A stretch of 64,000 nucleotides of DNA from Lysobacter niastensis (GTDB lineage Bacteria > Pseudomonadota > Gammaproteobacteria > Xanthomonadales > Xanthomonadaceae). The stretch covers positions 186,001-250,000 of the forward strand of contig NZ_JADLZT010000004.1 of NCBI RefSeq assembly GCF_015453285.1. The letters run 5' to 3'. The position numbers and the translations under genes are program-made. Position 1 is the stretch's first letter; each line of letters opens with the position of its first letter. Below, piece after piece: positions 29,457-39,853 of the stretch. The notes under the pieces are model-generated. The model searched no databases, was not told where the DNA came from, and was given only the letters and a program-made list of their open reading frames with translations.

Positions 29457-31499
29457 CTATGAAGCCCCGGGTGGCTCAGGGTAGGTGTCGAGCACCGGGC
29501 CGAGCGCCGCCTTGAGCGGCTCCAGCCAGGGCTCGTAATGGCGCCATTGGTCGAGCCCTTCGCGGAAGATCGGGCGTCGAACCTGTTCGGAGCTGGCAGT
29601 GCGCACCGGCCGCTCGTTTTCGAAGAAGCGCAGGCACTGGGCTTCGAAGGGCAGGCCGCAGTAGTCAAGCAGGCGGCGCACTTCGGCGTCGGTGTCCTCG
29701 ACCATGCGCTCGTAGATCACGCGGTGCACACGACCGGGCAGCACGTCGTCGAAATGCGCCATCAGCGCGACGTAGTCGCGGTAGAAGTGGCCGATGTCGT
29801 CGAGGCTGTAGCTGAAGCTCTGGCCGCGGGCGAAGTGCTGCTTGAAGTTGGAGAAGCAGCAGGCGAGCGGATGGCGCCGAGCATCGATGATCTTCGCGTT
29901 CGGCAGCATCAGGTGGATCAGGCCGACATGCATGAAGTTGTTGGGCATCTTGTCGATGAACAACGGTGCGTCGGTCCTGCGCTGGATGCGGGTGCGTTCG
30001 AGGTAACGCTGGCCGAACGCGCGCAGTTCACCGGCATCGAGCGTCGCGAGCACGTCGTGGTACGGGCCCGGGCCTTCGGCATCGCGGCCAGCGCGGGCGC
30101 GCAGGGCGCGGCCTCGCAGTTCGCGGCTAATCGAGGTGACCTCCGGCAGTTCGGCCGTCGCCTCGACCTGGCTGTGGCTCGACAGGATCTGCTCCAGCAG
30201 CGTGGAGCCCGAACGCGGCAGGCCGACAATGAAGATCGGATCGCGCGCATCGTCGCCGCTGTCCTTGCGATCCTCGAAGAATTTGCGCGTGTACAGCGAG
30301 CGGATGTGGCGGACTTTGGCCGACGTCGCCTCGGCGCTGTAGCCCAGCTGCGCGTTGCGCACCGCATTGCCGCGTGCGTAATGCCCGAACGAAGCCTCGT
30401 ACGCCTCCGCGTCTTCCAGTGCCTTGCCGAGCGCGAACTCAAGGTGCAGGCGATGCTCGGCGGAGAGGTCGGACTGCGTCAGCTGGCGCTGCATCGTCGC
30501 CACGTCGTCGCCGTCGAAGCGCACGGTCTTGAGGTTGGCCAGGCTCCACCAGGCCTCGCCGAAGGCGGGCTCCAGGGCGATGCAGCGGCGGTAGGCGGCG
30601 ATGGCGTCCTGCTGGCGGCCAGCGGTCTTGAGCGCATGGCCGTAGCTGAGCCAGATCCGGGTCTGGCGCGGATGGCGCTGCAACAGGTCGGCGTAGATGT
30701 CGATCGCCGGTGCGTAGTCGCCGATGCGGCACAGCACGACGGCTTTGAGGTTGCGGTAGCCCGGATTGTCCGGCGCGATCGCCAGCAACCGCTCTACTTC
30801 GGCCAAGGCGCGCGCGGGCTTGTTCGCACGGTGCAGCACCATGGCGTAGTGCTGGCGCGCGGCGTGGAAAGACGGTGCGAGTTCCAGGCAGCGCGCAAGT
30901 AACTGCTCGGCGTCGCCGAAGCGCTCCAGGCGCGCGCCGAGTTCGGCCAGCATGCGCAGGGCGGCAACGTCGTTGGGCATCCTGCGCAGATGCGCGCGCA
31001 GCAGCGCTTCGGCTTCGGGGATGCGGTTGTCCGCCAGCGCCATGCCGGCCTTCAACAGGTCGGGATCGCGGCTGGCGTACCGCAGATGCTGGCTGTAGGC
31101 GGCCTCGGAGCCGTCCAGGTCGCCCGCGGCGATCAGCTGATCGCCCAGCGCCAGCCAGGCGGTCGGCAGGTCGGGCTTGATCGCCACGGCGCGGCGCAGT
31201 GCCACCAGGGCTTCCTCGCTGCGGCCCGCCCGTCCCAGCGCGAGGCCCAGTTCGAGCTGTGTGCGCGCCGAGCCGGGCTGCGCGGACGCGAGCGGTTCGA
31301 GGATGTCGAGTGCGGCGATCGCGTCGCCACCGGCGTTGCGGGCCGCGCCGAGCAACAGTTGCGCGGTCGGGTGGCCGGGCACCGCATGCAGGATTTCCTC
31401 GGCCTGCGTCGCGGCCATGGACGGATTGGTGTCGAGCAGGCGAGCCGCGTGCGCCAGGGCAATGTCCAGCGAGGCGGTGGGCTCGGGTGCTGCACTCAT
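29457..31499 (-). CDS. TPR-containing sulfotransferase
   Basis: 680 residues. The first 400 or so are tetratricopeptide repeats (for example ARTQLELGLALGRAGRSEEALVALRRAVAI). The rest is a sulfotransferase domain with the PAPS 5'-phosphosulfate loop IVGLPRSGSTLLEQILSSH and a later 3'-phosphate region (KMPNNFMHVGLIHLMLPNAKIID). It transfers a sulfo group from PAPS; by similarity to the tyrosylprotein-sulfotransferase-like branch the acceptor may be a protein or peptide. It precedes the TonB receptor gene in the same direction, so both are probably transcribed together. Confidence 0.9.
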   Translation of the reverse strand: MSAAPEPTASLDIALAHAARLLDTNPSMAATQAEEILHAVPGHPTAQLLLGAARNAGGDAIAALDILEPLASAQPGSARTQLELGLALGRAGRSEEALVALRRAVAIKPDLPTAWLALGDQLIAAGDLDGSEAAYSQHLRYASRDPDLLKAGMALADNRIPEAEALLRAHLRRMPNDVAALRMLAELGARLERFGDAEQLLARCLELAPSFHAARQHYAMVLHRANKPARALAEVERLLAIAPDNPGYRNLKAVVLCRIGDYAPAIDIYADLLQRHPRQTRIWLSYGHALKTAGRQQDAIAAYRRCIALEPAFGEAWWSLANLKTVRFDGDDVATMQRQLTQSDLSAEHRLHLEFALGKALEDAEAYEASFGHYARGNAVRNAQLGYSAEATSAKVRHIRSLYTRKFFEDRKDSGDDARDPIFIVGLPRSGSTLLEQILSSHSQVEATAELPEVTSISRELRGRALRARAGRDAEGPGPYHDVLATLDAGELRAFGQRYLERTRIQRRTDAPLFIDKMPNNFMHVGLIHLMLPNAKIIDARRHPLACCFSNFKQHFARGQSFSYSLDDIGHFYRDYVALMAHFDDVLPGRVHRVIYERMVEDTDAEVRRLLDYCGLPFEAQCLRFFENERPVRTASSEQVRRPIFREGLDQWRHYEPWLEPLKAALGPVLDTYPEPPGAS

Positions 31500-31608
31500 G
31501 CGGTCTCGTCTCAGGCTGTGGGCAGGGTCGAAGAAACGAATACTTTCACCGGACTATGCCGAATGTGGTGCAAACAATCACGCTTTTGTAACGCTTTGTG
31601 ACTCTGGC

Positions 31609-32795
<1,187 letters not shown>

Positions 32796-32799
<4 letters not shown>

Positions 32800-33611
32800 G
32801 GTTTCGCAGCGGGCAGGCGGTTGGCCGGCACGCAGCACTCGATCGCCGCCGCCGTCTGCTGCAACTGCGGCAGGATCGTGTCGACGGCGTGGCGGGCGGC
32901 GTCCGGGTGGTAGGGCATGCTGACGTTGATCGCGGTGGCGATGCGGCCCTGCGCATTGCGCAGCGGCACGGCGATCGAGCACAGGCCCAGTTCGAGTTCC
33001 TGTTCGACGTAGGCGTAGCCCTGGCGCGACACGTCCTCGACGATGCGGCGCAGGGCGCGCAGGTCGGTGACCGTGTGCGGCGTGTGCCGCACCGGCTTGC
33101 ACTGCGTCAGCCAGCGGTCGAAATCGCCATCGTCCAGTCCCGACAGCAGCACGCGGCCCATCGCCGCGCAGAACGCCGGCAGCCGCGCACCCACGCCGAG
33201 CGTCACGCTCATGACGCGGCGGCCGGGCACGCGCAGCACGTAGACGATGGACTGGCCGTCCAGCACCGCCATCGAACTGCTCTGGTTGACGCGACGCGCC
33301 AGGTCCTCGAGCAGCGGCTGGGCGAGGTCGGTGAGGTTGAGCGAGCCGAGGTAGCCGAAGCCGAGTTCCAGCACGCGCGGCCCGAGCATGAACTCGCGGC
33401 CGATTTCGCGGACATAGCCCAGGTGCTGCAGCGTCAGCACCAGCCGGCGAGCGGCGGCGCGCGACAGGTCGGTGCGCGAGGCGATCTCGGCCAGGCTCAG
33501 GCGGATGTGCTCTCGGTCGAACGCGGCCAGCACCGCCAGCCCGCGCGACAGCGACTGCACATAGTCGCCGCTATCTTCGAATTGCCCCGAATCTCCCGCT
33601 TTCCTTGCCAT
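32796..33611 (-). CDS. IclR-family regulator, PcaR/PobR-like
   Basis: 271 residues from the ATG at 33611; the frame continues upstream but ARKAGDSG is the plausible N-terminus. The winged HTH (QSLSRGLAVLAAFDREHIRLSLAEIASRTDLSRAAARRLVLTLQHLGYV, given in outline; about 17-70) starts with the QSLxRGL form of PcaR/PobR/CatR-type IclR proteins. The effector domain follows (GYAYVEQELELGLCSIAVPLRN). These proteins govern aromatic and beta-ketoadipate catabolism, often as activators. It probably binds the two palindromic boxes at 33742-33775 and controls both divergent arms. Confidence 0.9.
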
Positions 33612-33741
33612 GCCCGGCGTTTCCCCTGCCTGTTCATGTGTCCGTCCGGCCGCCGTTCGTGGTCCGGTCCGCACGCTTCGCCCTCCGCCGTTTTGGCGGT
33701 CGGGCACCGATTGACGGCGAGATTAGGGCTTCCGTAGAGTG

Positions 33742-33775
33742 GTGCGCAATACGCACATATGTGCGCATAGCGCAC
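33742..33775. promoter_or_regulatory. Two-box palindromic operator between the divergent catabolic arms
   Basis: Box 1 is GTGCGCAATACGCAC (33742-33756) and box 2 GTGCGCATAGCGCAC (33761-33775), separated by ATAT; their centres are 19 bases apart. Each box is itself palindromic and resembles, in form, the 15-base GTTCGATAATCGCAC type of site bound by PcaR/PobR-class IclR proteins. It sits between the IclR gene (leftward) and the aminotransferase gene (rightward). Confidence 0.78.
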
Positions 33776-33809
33776 ATTCCTTGGGGGCAGGGACGATGGC
33801 GGTCGACCG

Positions 33810-35141
33810 ATGGTGATGGCGGAGCGCGATTCGGTGCTGCACAGCTGGTCGGTCCAGGCCGACTGGGACGCGCCGACCGTCGTCGGCGGCGAAGGCGCGC
33901 GGCTGCGCCTCGCCGACGGCCGCCAGATCCTCGACATGAGCAGTCTTGCCGAGTGCAGCAACCTCGGCCACCAGCACCCGCGGCTGGTCGCAGCGATCCG
34001 CGAACAGGCGCAGCGGCTGTGTTTTGTCACCAACGCATGGGGGGCGACGCCGCGCGCGGAACTCGCGCAGGCGCTGCTGGAGCGTTCCGGCTTCGAAGGC
34101 GGGCGCGTGTTCTTCACGCTCGCCGGCGCCGACGCCAACGAGCACGCGGTCAAGATCGCGCGTCAGGCCTCCGGCAAGCTGCGCGGCACCGGCGACGGCG
34201 GCATCGTCATTGCCCGCGACCGCTCGTACCACGGCGCCACGCACCTGGCGATGGCGATGTCCGGCGACACACGCACGCGCGTGCAGGTCGATCCGGACGC
34301 GTTCGGCGTGGAGCATGTGCCGCCGCCGTACGCCTACCGGTGCCCGTTCGGCAGCCGCGATGCCGCGCAGTGCGGCGAACTGGCCGCCGATGCGGTCGCG
34401 CAGCGCATCGACGCGCTCGGTGCCGGGCGCGTGGCCGCCGTGATCGTCGAGCCCAACGCCGGCTCCAACGGCATCGTCGCGCCCGATTCGTACTGGCCGG
34501 CGCTGCGTGAGCACACCGCGCAGCGCGGCGTATGGCTGATCGCCGACGAGGTGATGAGCGCGTTCGGCCGCTGCGGCGAATGGTTCGCCTGGCAGCGCCA
34601 CGGCGAAGCCGGTCGCCCCGACCTGATGACGCTGGCCAAGGGCCTGACCGGCGCTGCGCTGCCGCTGGGCGCGGTGGTGCTGAGTCGCGACGTCGCCGCG
34701 CGCCTGCAGCACGAGACGCTCTACACCGGCCTGACCTACTGCGGCCACCCGTTGGCCTGCGCGGCCGGCCTTGCAGCGCTCCAGGCCTACGAGGAAGAGA
34801 GCCTGATCGAGCGCTCGCGCACGCTGGGCGCGGCGTTGTTGAGCCAGTTGCAGCAGCTGCAGCAGCGCCACGCCGTGATCGGCGACGTGCGCGGCGGGCA
34901 TGGCCTGTTCGCGGTGGTCGAGCTGGTGGCCGACCGCAACAGCCGCGAGCCGCTGGCGCCATGGCCACAGACGCCGGCACCGCTGAAGGCGCTGGTCGAC
35001 GAGGCGATGGCGCAGGGCGTGTCGTTCGCGACGCGCGGCAACCTGATCCTGCTCGCGCCTCCGTTGGTTATTGAAGAGAGGGAGCTCGCCGACGCGGTGG
35101 CACTGCTCGACCGCCTGCTGGCCCGCCACTTCCCTCACTGA
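33810..35141 (+). CDS. Class III (PLP-dependent) aminotransferase
   Basis: 443 residues. The fold-type I, class III pattern is clear: ARDRSYHGATHLAMAMSGDT, then LIADEVMSAFGRCGEWFAW with the PLP-binding Asp, then LMTLAKGLTGAALPLG with the Schiff-base lysine K277. These enzymes move amino groups from omega- or beta-positions to pyruvate or 2-oxoglutarate. The nearest named groups are taurine/beta-alanine type, so a beta- or omega-amino acid is likely. It is the first gene of the rightward arm, directly after the IclR operator. Confidence 0.87.
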   Translation: MVMAERDSVLHSWSVQADWDAPTVVGGEGARLRLADGRQILDMSSLAECSNLGHQHPRLVAAIREQAQRLCFVTNAWGATPRAELAQALLERSGFEGGRVFFTLAGADANEHAVKIARQASGKLRGTGDGGIVIARDRSYHGATHLAMAMSGDTRTRVQVDPDAFGVEHVPPPYAYRCPFGSRDAAQCGELAADAVAQRIDALGAGRVAAVIVEPNAGSNGIVAPDSYWPALREHTAQRGVWLIADEVMSAFGRCGEWFAWQRHGEAGRPDLMTLAKGLTGAALPLGAVVLSRDVAARLQHETLYTGLTYCGHPLACAAGLAALQAYEEESLIERSRTLGAALLSQLQQLQQRHAVIGDVRGGHGLFAVVELVADRNSREPLAPWPQTPAPLKALVDEAMAQGVSFATRGNLILLAPPLVIEERELADAVALLDRLLARHFPH

Positions 35142-35177
35142 ACCCGATCACCGCTTCGGACACGTCACGAGACCGCC

Positions 35178-36746
35178 ATGACCTTCCGCCTGACTTACGC
35201 GACGATGTTCAACCCGCCCGAAGCGATGCACGAGCGCTTCGACGCCGCGATGGCGAAGGTGGAGGCCGGGCTGGGCGCGCGCCACGAGTTGTTCATCGAC
35301 GGCGAGGACCGCGCAGCCAAGCGCCATGCGCAGCGTCGTAGCCCGATCGACAGCGAACTGCTGCTGGGCGAGTTCGCGCTGGCCGACGAAGCCGACGTCG
35401 ACGTCGCGATGAAGGCGGCGAAGGCGGCCTGGCCGGCCTGGCGCGCGTTGCCGGTGGCCGAGCGAGCGCGCCTGGTGCGCAAGGTCGGCGACCTGATGGA
35501 GCAGCGCGTCTACGAGATCGCCGCGGCGCTGACGCTGGAAGTCGGCAAGAACCGCATGGAGGCGCTCGGCGAGGCGCAGGAGACGGTGGATTTCTTCCAT
35601 CACTACGCCGACGACTTCGAGCGCCATGCCGGCTACGAGAACGAACTGCCGAACGATCCGCTGGAAGGCACGGTGTCGCGCAACCGCAGCGTGATGCGGC
35701 CGCATGGCGTGTGGGTGGTGATCGCCCCCTTCAATTTTCCGCTGGCATTGGCCGGCGGACCCGTCGCCGCCGCGCTGGTCACCGGTAACACCGTGGTGTG
35801 CAAGGCGGCGAGCGACACGCCGTGGTCGGGCCGGCTGCTCGCCGACTGCATACGCGACGCCGGCCTGCCGCCGGGCGTCTTCAACTACGTGTCGGGTTCG
35901 GGGCGCGAGGTCGGTGAAGCGCTGGCGCACCATCCGCTCACAGCCGGCATCACCTTCACCGGCTCGGTCGGCGTCGGCATGCAGTTGCTGCGGCAGATGG
36001 CCAGCGGCGCCTGGCCGCGTCCGTGCATCGCCGAGATGGGCGGCAAGAATCCCTGCATCGTCACCGAGCATGCCGACCTGGAGCGTGCCGCCGCCGGCAT
36101 CGTCCGCTCGGCCTTCGGCATGGGCGGGCAGAAGTGCTCGGCGCTGTCGAGGCTGTACGTGCACGAAAGCGTCGCCGACGAGCTGGCCGCGAAGGTGATG
36201 GAGAAGATCGACGCAGTCCGCATCGGCGATGCGCGCAGGCGCGAACACTGGCTGGGTCCGGTGATCAACGAGGGTGCGTACGGCAACTACGCAAACTATG
36301 TGCAGCTGCTCCGCGCCGGAGGGGCGAAGGTGCTGTCCGGTGGCGAACAACTGCGCGAGGACGGCCTGGCACGCGGCTGGTACGTCGAGCCGGTGCTGGC
36401 CGAGGCCGATCTGTCGCATCCGCTGTGGAAGCAGGAGATGTTCCTGCCGATCGTGATGATGCACCGCTACCACGACCGCGAAGAAGCGATGCGGCTGGCC
36501 AACGACACCGACATGGGCCTGACCGCGGGGTTCTACGGCGGCGCCGACGAAGTGCCGTGGTTCCAGGAGCACATCGAGGCCGGCGTCACCTACGCCAACC
36601 GCCCGCAGGGCGCGACCACCGGCGCCTGGCCCGGCTACCAGCCGTTCGGCGGCTGGAAGGGTTCGGGTTCGACCGGCAAGGCGATCGCGTCGTTCTATTA
36701 CCTGCAGCAGTACCTGCGCGAGCAGTCGCGCACCGTGGTGGAGTAA
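35178..36746 (+). CDS. Aldehyde dehydrogenase, delta-1-pyrroline-5-carboxylate-dehydrogenase-like
   Basis: 522 residues. Catalytic C320 (GGQKCSALSRLYV) and general base E286 (AEMGGKN) are present, with the motif VIAPFNFPLALAGGPVAAAL for cofactor binding and the ending NRPQGATTGAWPGYQPFGGWKGSGSTGKA. The last motif is typical of P5C dehydrogenases, which oxidise glutamate semialdehyde. Here the partner aminotransferases on both sides suggest it oxidises an amino-acid-derived semialdehyde. Spacing to the next gene is 10 bases. Confidence 0.88.
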   Translation: MTFRLTYATMFNPPEAMHERFDAAMAKVEAGLGARHELFIDGEDRAAKRHAQRRSPIDSELLLGEFALADEADVDVAMKAAKAAWPAWRALPVAERARLVRKVGDLMEQRVYEIAAALTLEVGKNRMEALGEAQETVDFFHHYADDFERHAGYENELPNDPLEGTVSRNRSVMRPHGVWVVIAPFNFPLALAGGPVAAALVTGNTVVCKAASDTPWSGRLLADCIRDAGLPPGVFNYVSGSGREVGEALAHHPLTAGITFTGSVGVGMQLLRQMASGAWPRPCIAEMGGKNPCIVTEHADLERAAAGIVRSAFGMGGQKCSALSRLYVHESVADELAAKVMEKIDAVRIGDARRREHWLGPVINEGAYGNYANYVQLLRAGGAKVLSGGEQLREDGLARGWYVEPVLAEADLSHPLWKQEMFLPIVMMHRYHDREEAMRLANDTDMGLTAGFYGGADEVPWFQEHIEAGVTYANRPQGATTGAWPGYQPFGGWKGSGSTGKAIASFYYLQQYLREQSRTVVE

Positions 36747-36756
36747 GGCCCTGACC

Positions 36757-37605
36757 ATGGAGTTCCTCCCGCTCAACGAAGCGATCGCGCGCCACGTCTT
36801 CGATGGCGCCTGCGTCGCGCTGGAAGGCTTCACTCACCTGATCCCGTTCGCCGCCGGCCACGAGATCATCCGGCAGGGCCGGCGCGACCTGCACCTGGTG
36901 CGGATGACGCCGGACCTGATCTACGACCAGATGATCGGCATGGGATGTGCGCGCACGCTGACGTTCTCGTGGGGCGGCAATCCCGGCGTGGGTTCGCTGC
37001 ACCGGTTGCGCGATGCCGCCGAACGGGCGTGGCCTTGCGCGATCGAGCTCGACGAGCACAGCCACGCCGGCATGGCGGCCGCGTACTGCGCCGGCGCCGC
37101 GCACCTTCCGTTCGGCGTGCTGCGCGGCTACCTCGACAACGACCTCGACCAGGTCAACGCGAAGATCCGCCGCGTCGACTGTCCGTTCACCGGCGAAACA
37201 CTGGCGGCGGTTCCGGCCATCCATCCGGACGTGACCATCCTGCATGCGCAGCGCGCCGATCACGAAGGCAACGTCGCCATCCACGGCATCGTCGGCGCGC
37301 AGCGCGAGGCGGCGATGGCGGCCAAAGCGCTGGTCGTAACGGTCGAGGAAATCGTCGACCGCCTGCCGCCGGCGATGAACTCGGTGGTACTGCCGCACTG
37401 GATCGTCGATGCCGTGGTGCATTGCCCGGGCGGCGCCTATCCGTCGTACGCGCACGGGCACTACGCGCGCGACAACGCCTTCTACCAGTCCTGGGATGCG
37501 ATCTCGCGCGACCGCGAGCGGTTCCTCGACTGGATGCGCGAGCACGTCATGGAGACGCGCGACCACGCCGGGTTTCTGGCCAGACTGCAAAGGAAAGCAG
37601 CATGA
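36757..37605 (+). CDS. catI-like: CoA-transferase subunit A, CatI / glutaconate-CoA-transferase-like
   Basis: 282 residues. The COG1788 pattern EGFTHLIPFAAGHEIIRQGRRDLHLVRMTPDLIYDQMIGMG is followed by CPGGAYPSYAHGHYARDNAFY, a segment strongly typical of CatI-like 3-oxoadipate CoA-transferases. Subunit A contributes to CoA binding; the catalytic Glu is on subunit B. The stop overlaps the subunit B start (ATGA). The likely reaction is transfer of CoA from succinyl-CoA to a 3-oxo dicarboxylate or similar acid. Confidence 0.87.
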   Translation: MEFLPLNEAIARHVFDGACVALEGFTHLIPFAAGHEIIRQGRRDLHLVRMTPDLIYDQMIGMGCARTLTFSWGGNPGVGSLHRLRDAAERAWPCAIELDEHSHAGMAAAYCAGAAHLPFGVLRGYLDNDLDQVNAKIRRVDCPFTGETLAAVPAIHPDVTILHAQRADHEGNVAIHGIVGAQREAAMAAKALVVTVEEIVDRLPPAMNSVVLPHWIVDAVVHCPGGAYPSYAHGHYARDNAFYQSWDAISRDRERFLDWMREHVMETRDHAGFLARLQRKAA

Positions 37606-38393
37606 GCGACGCCACACGCGACGAATGGATGACCGTCACTGCAGCCCGGATGTTGTGGGACCGTTGCGTGTGCTTCGTTGGTATCGGCCTTCCCAGTGCC
37701 GCGTGCAACCTCGCGCGGCTCACGCACGCGCCCGGTGTCGTGCTGATCTATGAGTCCGGAACGATCGGAACGCGGCCCGACGTGTTGCCGCTGTCGATCG
37801 GCGATGGCGAGTTGGCCGAGACCGCGGCGTTCGTCGTGCCGCTGCCGGAGGTCTTCAGTCATTACCTGCAGGGCGGGCGCGTCGATGTCGGTTTCCTCGG
37901 CGCGGCGCAGGTGGACCGCCACGGTAACCTCAACAGCACCGTGATCGGCCGCTACGAGCAGCCCGGCACGCGCCTTCCGGGTGCAGGCGGCGCGCCGGAG
38001 ATCGCCGCGCATGCGAAACAGACCTTCGTGATGCTCAAGGCCAGCCCGCGCAGCCTGGTGCCGCAACTCGATTTCCGCACCACCGCCGGATACCTGGAAG
38101 GCGGCGGCGCGAGAAAACGCAGCCGCGCCTCCGGTGGAGGCCCGCGCGCGGTGATCACCGACTACGGCGTGCTGACGCCGCACCCGCAGACCGACGAACT
38201 GCAGCTGAGCGCGCTGTTCGAGGAGGCCACCATCGAAGAGGCGCGCGCTGCGACCGGCTGGCCGCTGGCGCTGGCCGACAAGGTGGACCTGATCGCCGCG
38301 CCGACCGTAGCCGAGCTGGCATCGCTGCGCGCGCTGCATGCGCGCACCCGCGAGGCGCACAGCAGGCCGATCGCCATGCCGGGAGGCGCATGA
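37602..38393 (+). CDS. catJ-like: CoA-transferase subunit B, CatJ-like
   Basis: 263 residues, coupled to subunit A by a four-base overlap. The catalytic glutamate is E51 in YESGTIG. Other family marks: FVGIGLPSAACNLAR, VDVGFLGAAQVDRHGNLNSTVIG and VITDYGVLTPHPQTDELQL. With subunit A it should activate a beta-keto acid as its CoA ester, which the thiolase at 31609-32799 would then cleave. The length is typical for the family. Confidence 0.88.
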   Translation: MSDATRDEWMTVTAARMLWDRCVCFVGIGLPSAACNLARLTHAPGVVLIYESGTIGTRPDVLPLSIGDGELAETAAFVVPLPEVFSHYLQGGRVDVGFLGAAQVDRHGNLNSTVIGRYEQPGTRLPGAGGAPEIAAHAKQTFVMLKASPRSLVPQLDFRTTAGYLEGGGARKRSRASGGGPRAVITDYGVLTPHPQTDELQLSALFEEATIEEARAATGWPLALADKVDLIAAPTVAELASLRALHARTREAHSRPIAMPGGA

Positions 38394-38517
38394 TCGGCAT
38401 GCGCCTGCACGCTTTGAGTTCGTCCAGCGGAGGGAACCCGGCGAACCGGCCGCGGTCCTTCATACAGGAACAGGAGCCGCATTTCCGCGCTCGCGGGAAT
38501 GTCAGCCGAGGAAACCC

Positions 38518-39849
38518 ATGAGCCGCAACCGCAACATCCAGACCGAACTGCCAGGCCCGAAGGCGCGCGCACTGATCGCGCGCGACGCCGAGGTGATCTC
38601 GCCGTCCTACCCGCGTGACTACCCGTTCGTGATGTCGCACGGCCGCGGTACGCAGGTATGGGACGTCGACGGCAACCGCTTCCTCGACTTCGCCGCGGGC
38701 ATCGCCGTATGCAGCACCGGTCATGCGCATCCGCAGGTGGTGCAGGCCGTGAAGGACGCGGCCGACCGTTTCCTGCACATCTCCAGCGACTACTGGCACG
38801 AGCAGATGGTGGGTCTCGGCGAGCGCCTTGCGCGCGTGGCTCCGATGGGCGCACCGGCCATGAGCTTCCTGTGCCAGTCCGGCACCGAGGCCGTGGAAGC
38901 GGCAATCAAGCTGGCGCGCTATGTCACCGGGCGCTCGCGCTTCATCGGCTTCCTCGGCGGATTCCACGGCCGCACGATGGGCTCGCTGGCCTTCACCTCC
39001 AGCAAGTACACGCAGCAGAAAGGCTTCTTCGCGACGATGCCGGGCGTCACGCACGTGCCGTACCCGAATCCGTACCGGCCGTTGTTCGCCGGTGCCGACC
39101 AGGGCAAGGCGGTGCTCGATTACATCCGCATGCTGTTCGAACGCAGCGTGCCGCCGTCGGAAGTGGCAGCGATCCTGGTCGAGCCGATCCAGGGCGAGGG
39201 CGGTTACGTGGTCCCGCCGGACGGTTTCCTCGCCGGCCTGCGCGCGCTGTGCGACGAGCACGGCATCCTGCTGATCTTCGACGAGGTGCAGTCGGGCATC
39301 GGCCGCACCGGGCGCATGTTCGCCAGCCAGCACTGGGGCGTGCAGCCGGACATCATGACGCTGGCCAAGGGCCTGGGCTCGGGCCTGCCGATCGGCGCGA
39401 TGGTGGCGAGGAAGCACCTGATCTCGCAGTGGAAGCGTGGCGCGCACGGCAACACCTACGGCGGCAATCCGATCGCCTGCGCCGCCGCCAACGCCACGAT
39501 CGACCTGGTCGAGGGCGGCATGATGGGCAACGCCGCCACCGTCGGCGCGCATTTCATGTCGAAGCTGCGCGACCTGGCGCGCGACTATCCCTGCATCGGC
39601 GAGATCCGCGGCAAGGGCCTGATGATCGGCATGGAACTCATCGAGCAGGACGAGGAACGCACACCGGCGCGCAAACTGTGCGACGACGTGATCACCCGCG
39701 CCTACCACAACGGCCTGCTGTTGCTGTCCTGCGGCACCAGCACGGTGCGCTTCATGCCGCCGTTGAACGTGACGCGCGAGGAGATCGACGAGGCCGTGGT
39801 GCTGCTGCGCACCAGCCTCGACGAAGCGCTGTTCGAGCGGGAGGGCTGA
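38518..39849 (+). CDS. Class III aminotransferase, GABA/omega-amino-acid type
   Basis: 443 residues from the ATG at 38518. The pattern GTEAVEAAIKLARYVTGRSRFIGFLGGFHGRTMGSLAFTSS (outline), LLIFDEVQSGIGRTGRMFA and IMTLAKGLGSGLPIGAMVARK with K284 as Schiff-base lysine marks it as 4-aminobutyrate / acetylornithine type. It differs from the first aminotransferase, so two separate transamination steps or substrates are probable. A 124-base gap precedes it. That gap contains an imperfect palindromic repeat fragment (about 38480-38500), so this may begin a second transcription unit. The next gene follows after four bases. Confidence 0.88.
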   Translation: MSRNRNIQTELPGPKARALIARDAEVISPSYPRDYPFVMSHGRGTQVWDVDGNRFLDFAAGIAVCSTGHAHPQVVQAVKDAADRFLHISSDYWHEQMVGLGERLARVAPMGAPAMSFLCQSGTEAVEAAIKLARYVTGRSRFIGFLGGFHGRTMGSLAFTSSKYTQQKGFFATMPGVTHVPYPNPYRPLFAGADQGKAVLDYIRMLFERSVPPSEVAAILVEPIQGEGGYVVPPDGFLAGLRALCDEHGILLIFDEVQSGIGRTGRMFASQHWGVQPDIMTLAKGLGSGLPIGAMVARKHLISQWKRGAHGNTYGGNPIACAAANATIDLVEGGMMGNAATVGAHFMSKLRDLARDYPCIGEIRGKGLMIGMELIEQDEERTPARKLCDDVITRAYHNGLLLLSCGTSTVRFMPPLNVTREEIDEAVVLLRTSLDEALFEREG

Positions 39850-39853
39850 GCCG

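Noticed and set aside
27487-29484. A 665-codon open frame opposite the TonB receptor gene, and similar long frames opposite most other genes
   Set aside because: They mirror real genes with strong family motifs on the other strand. High-GC DNA leaves antisense frames open, and their translations are low-complexity without leaders or domains.
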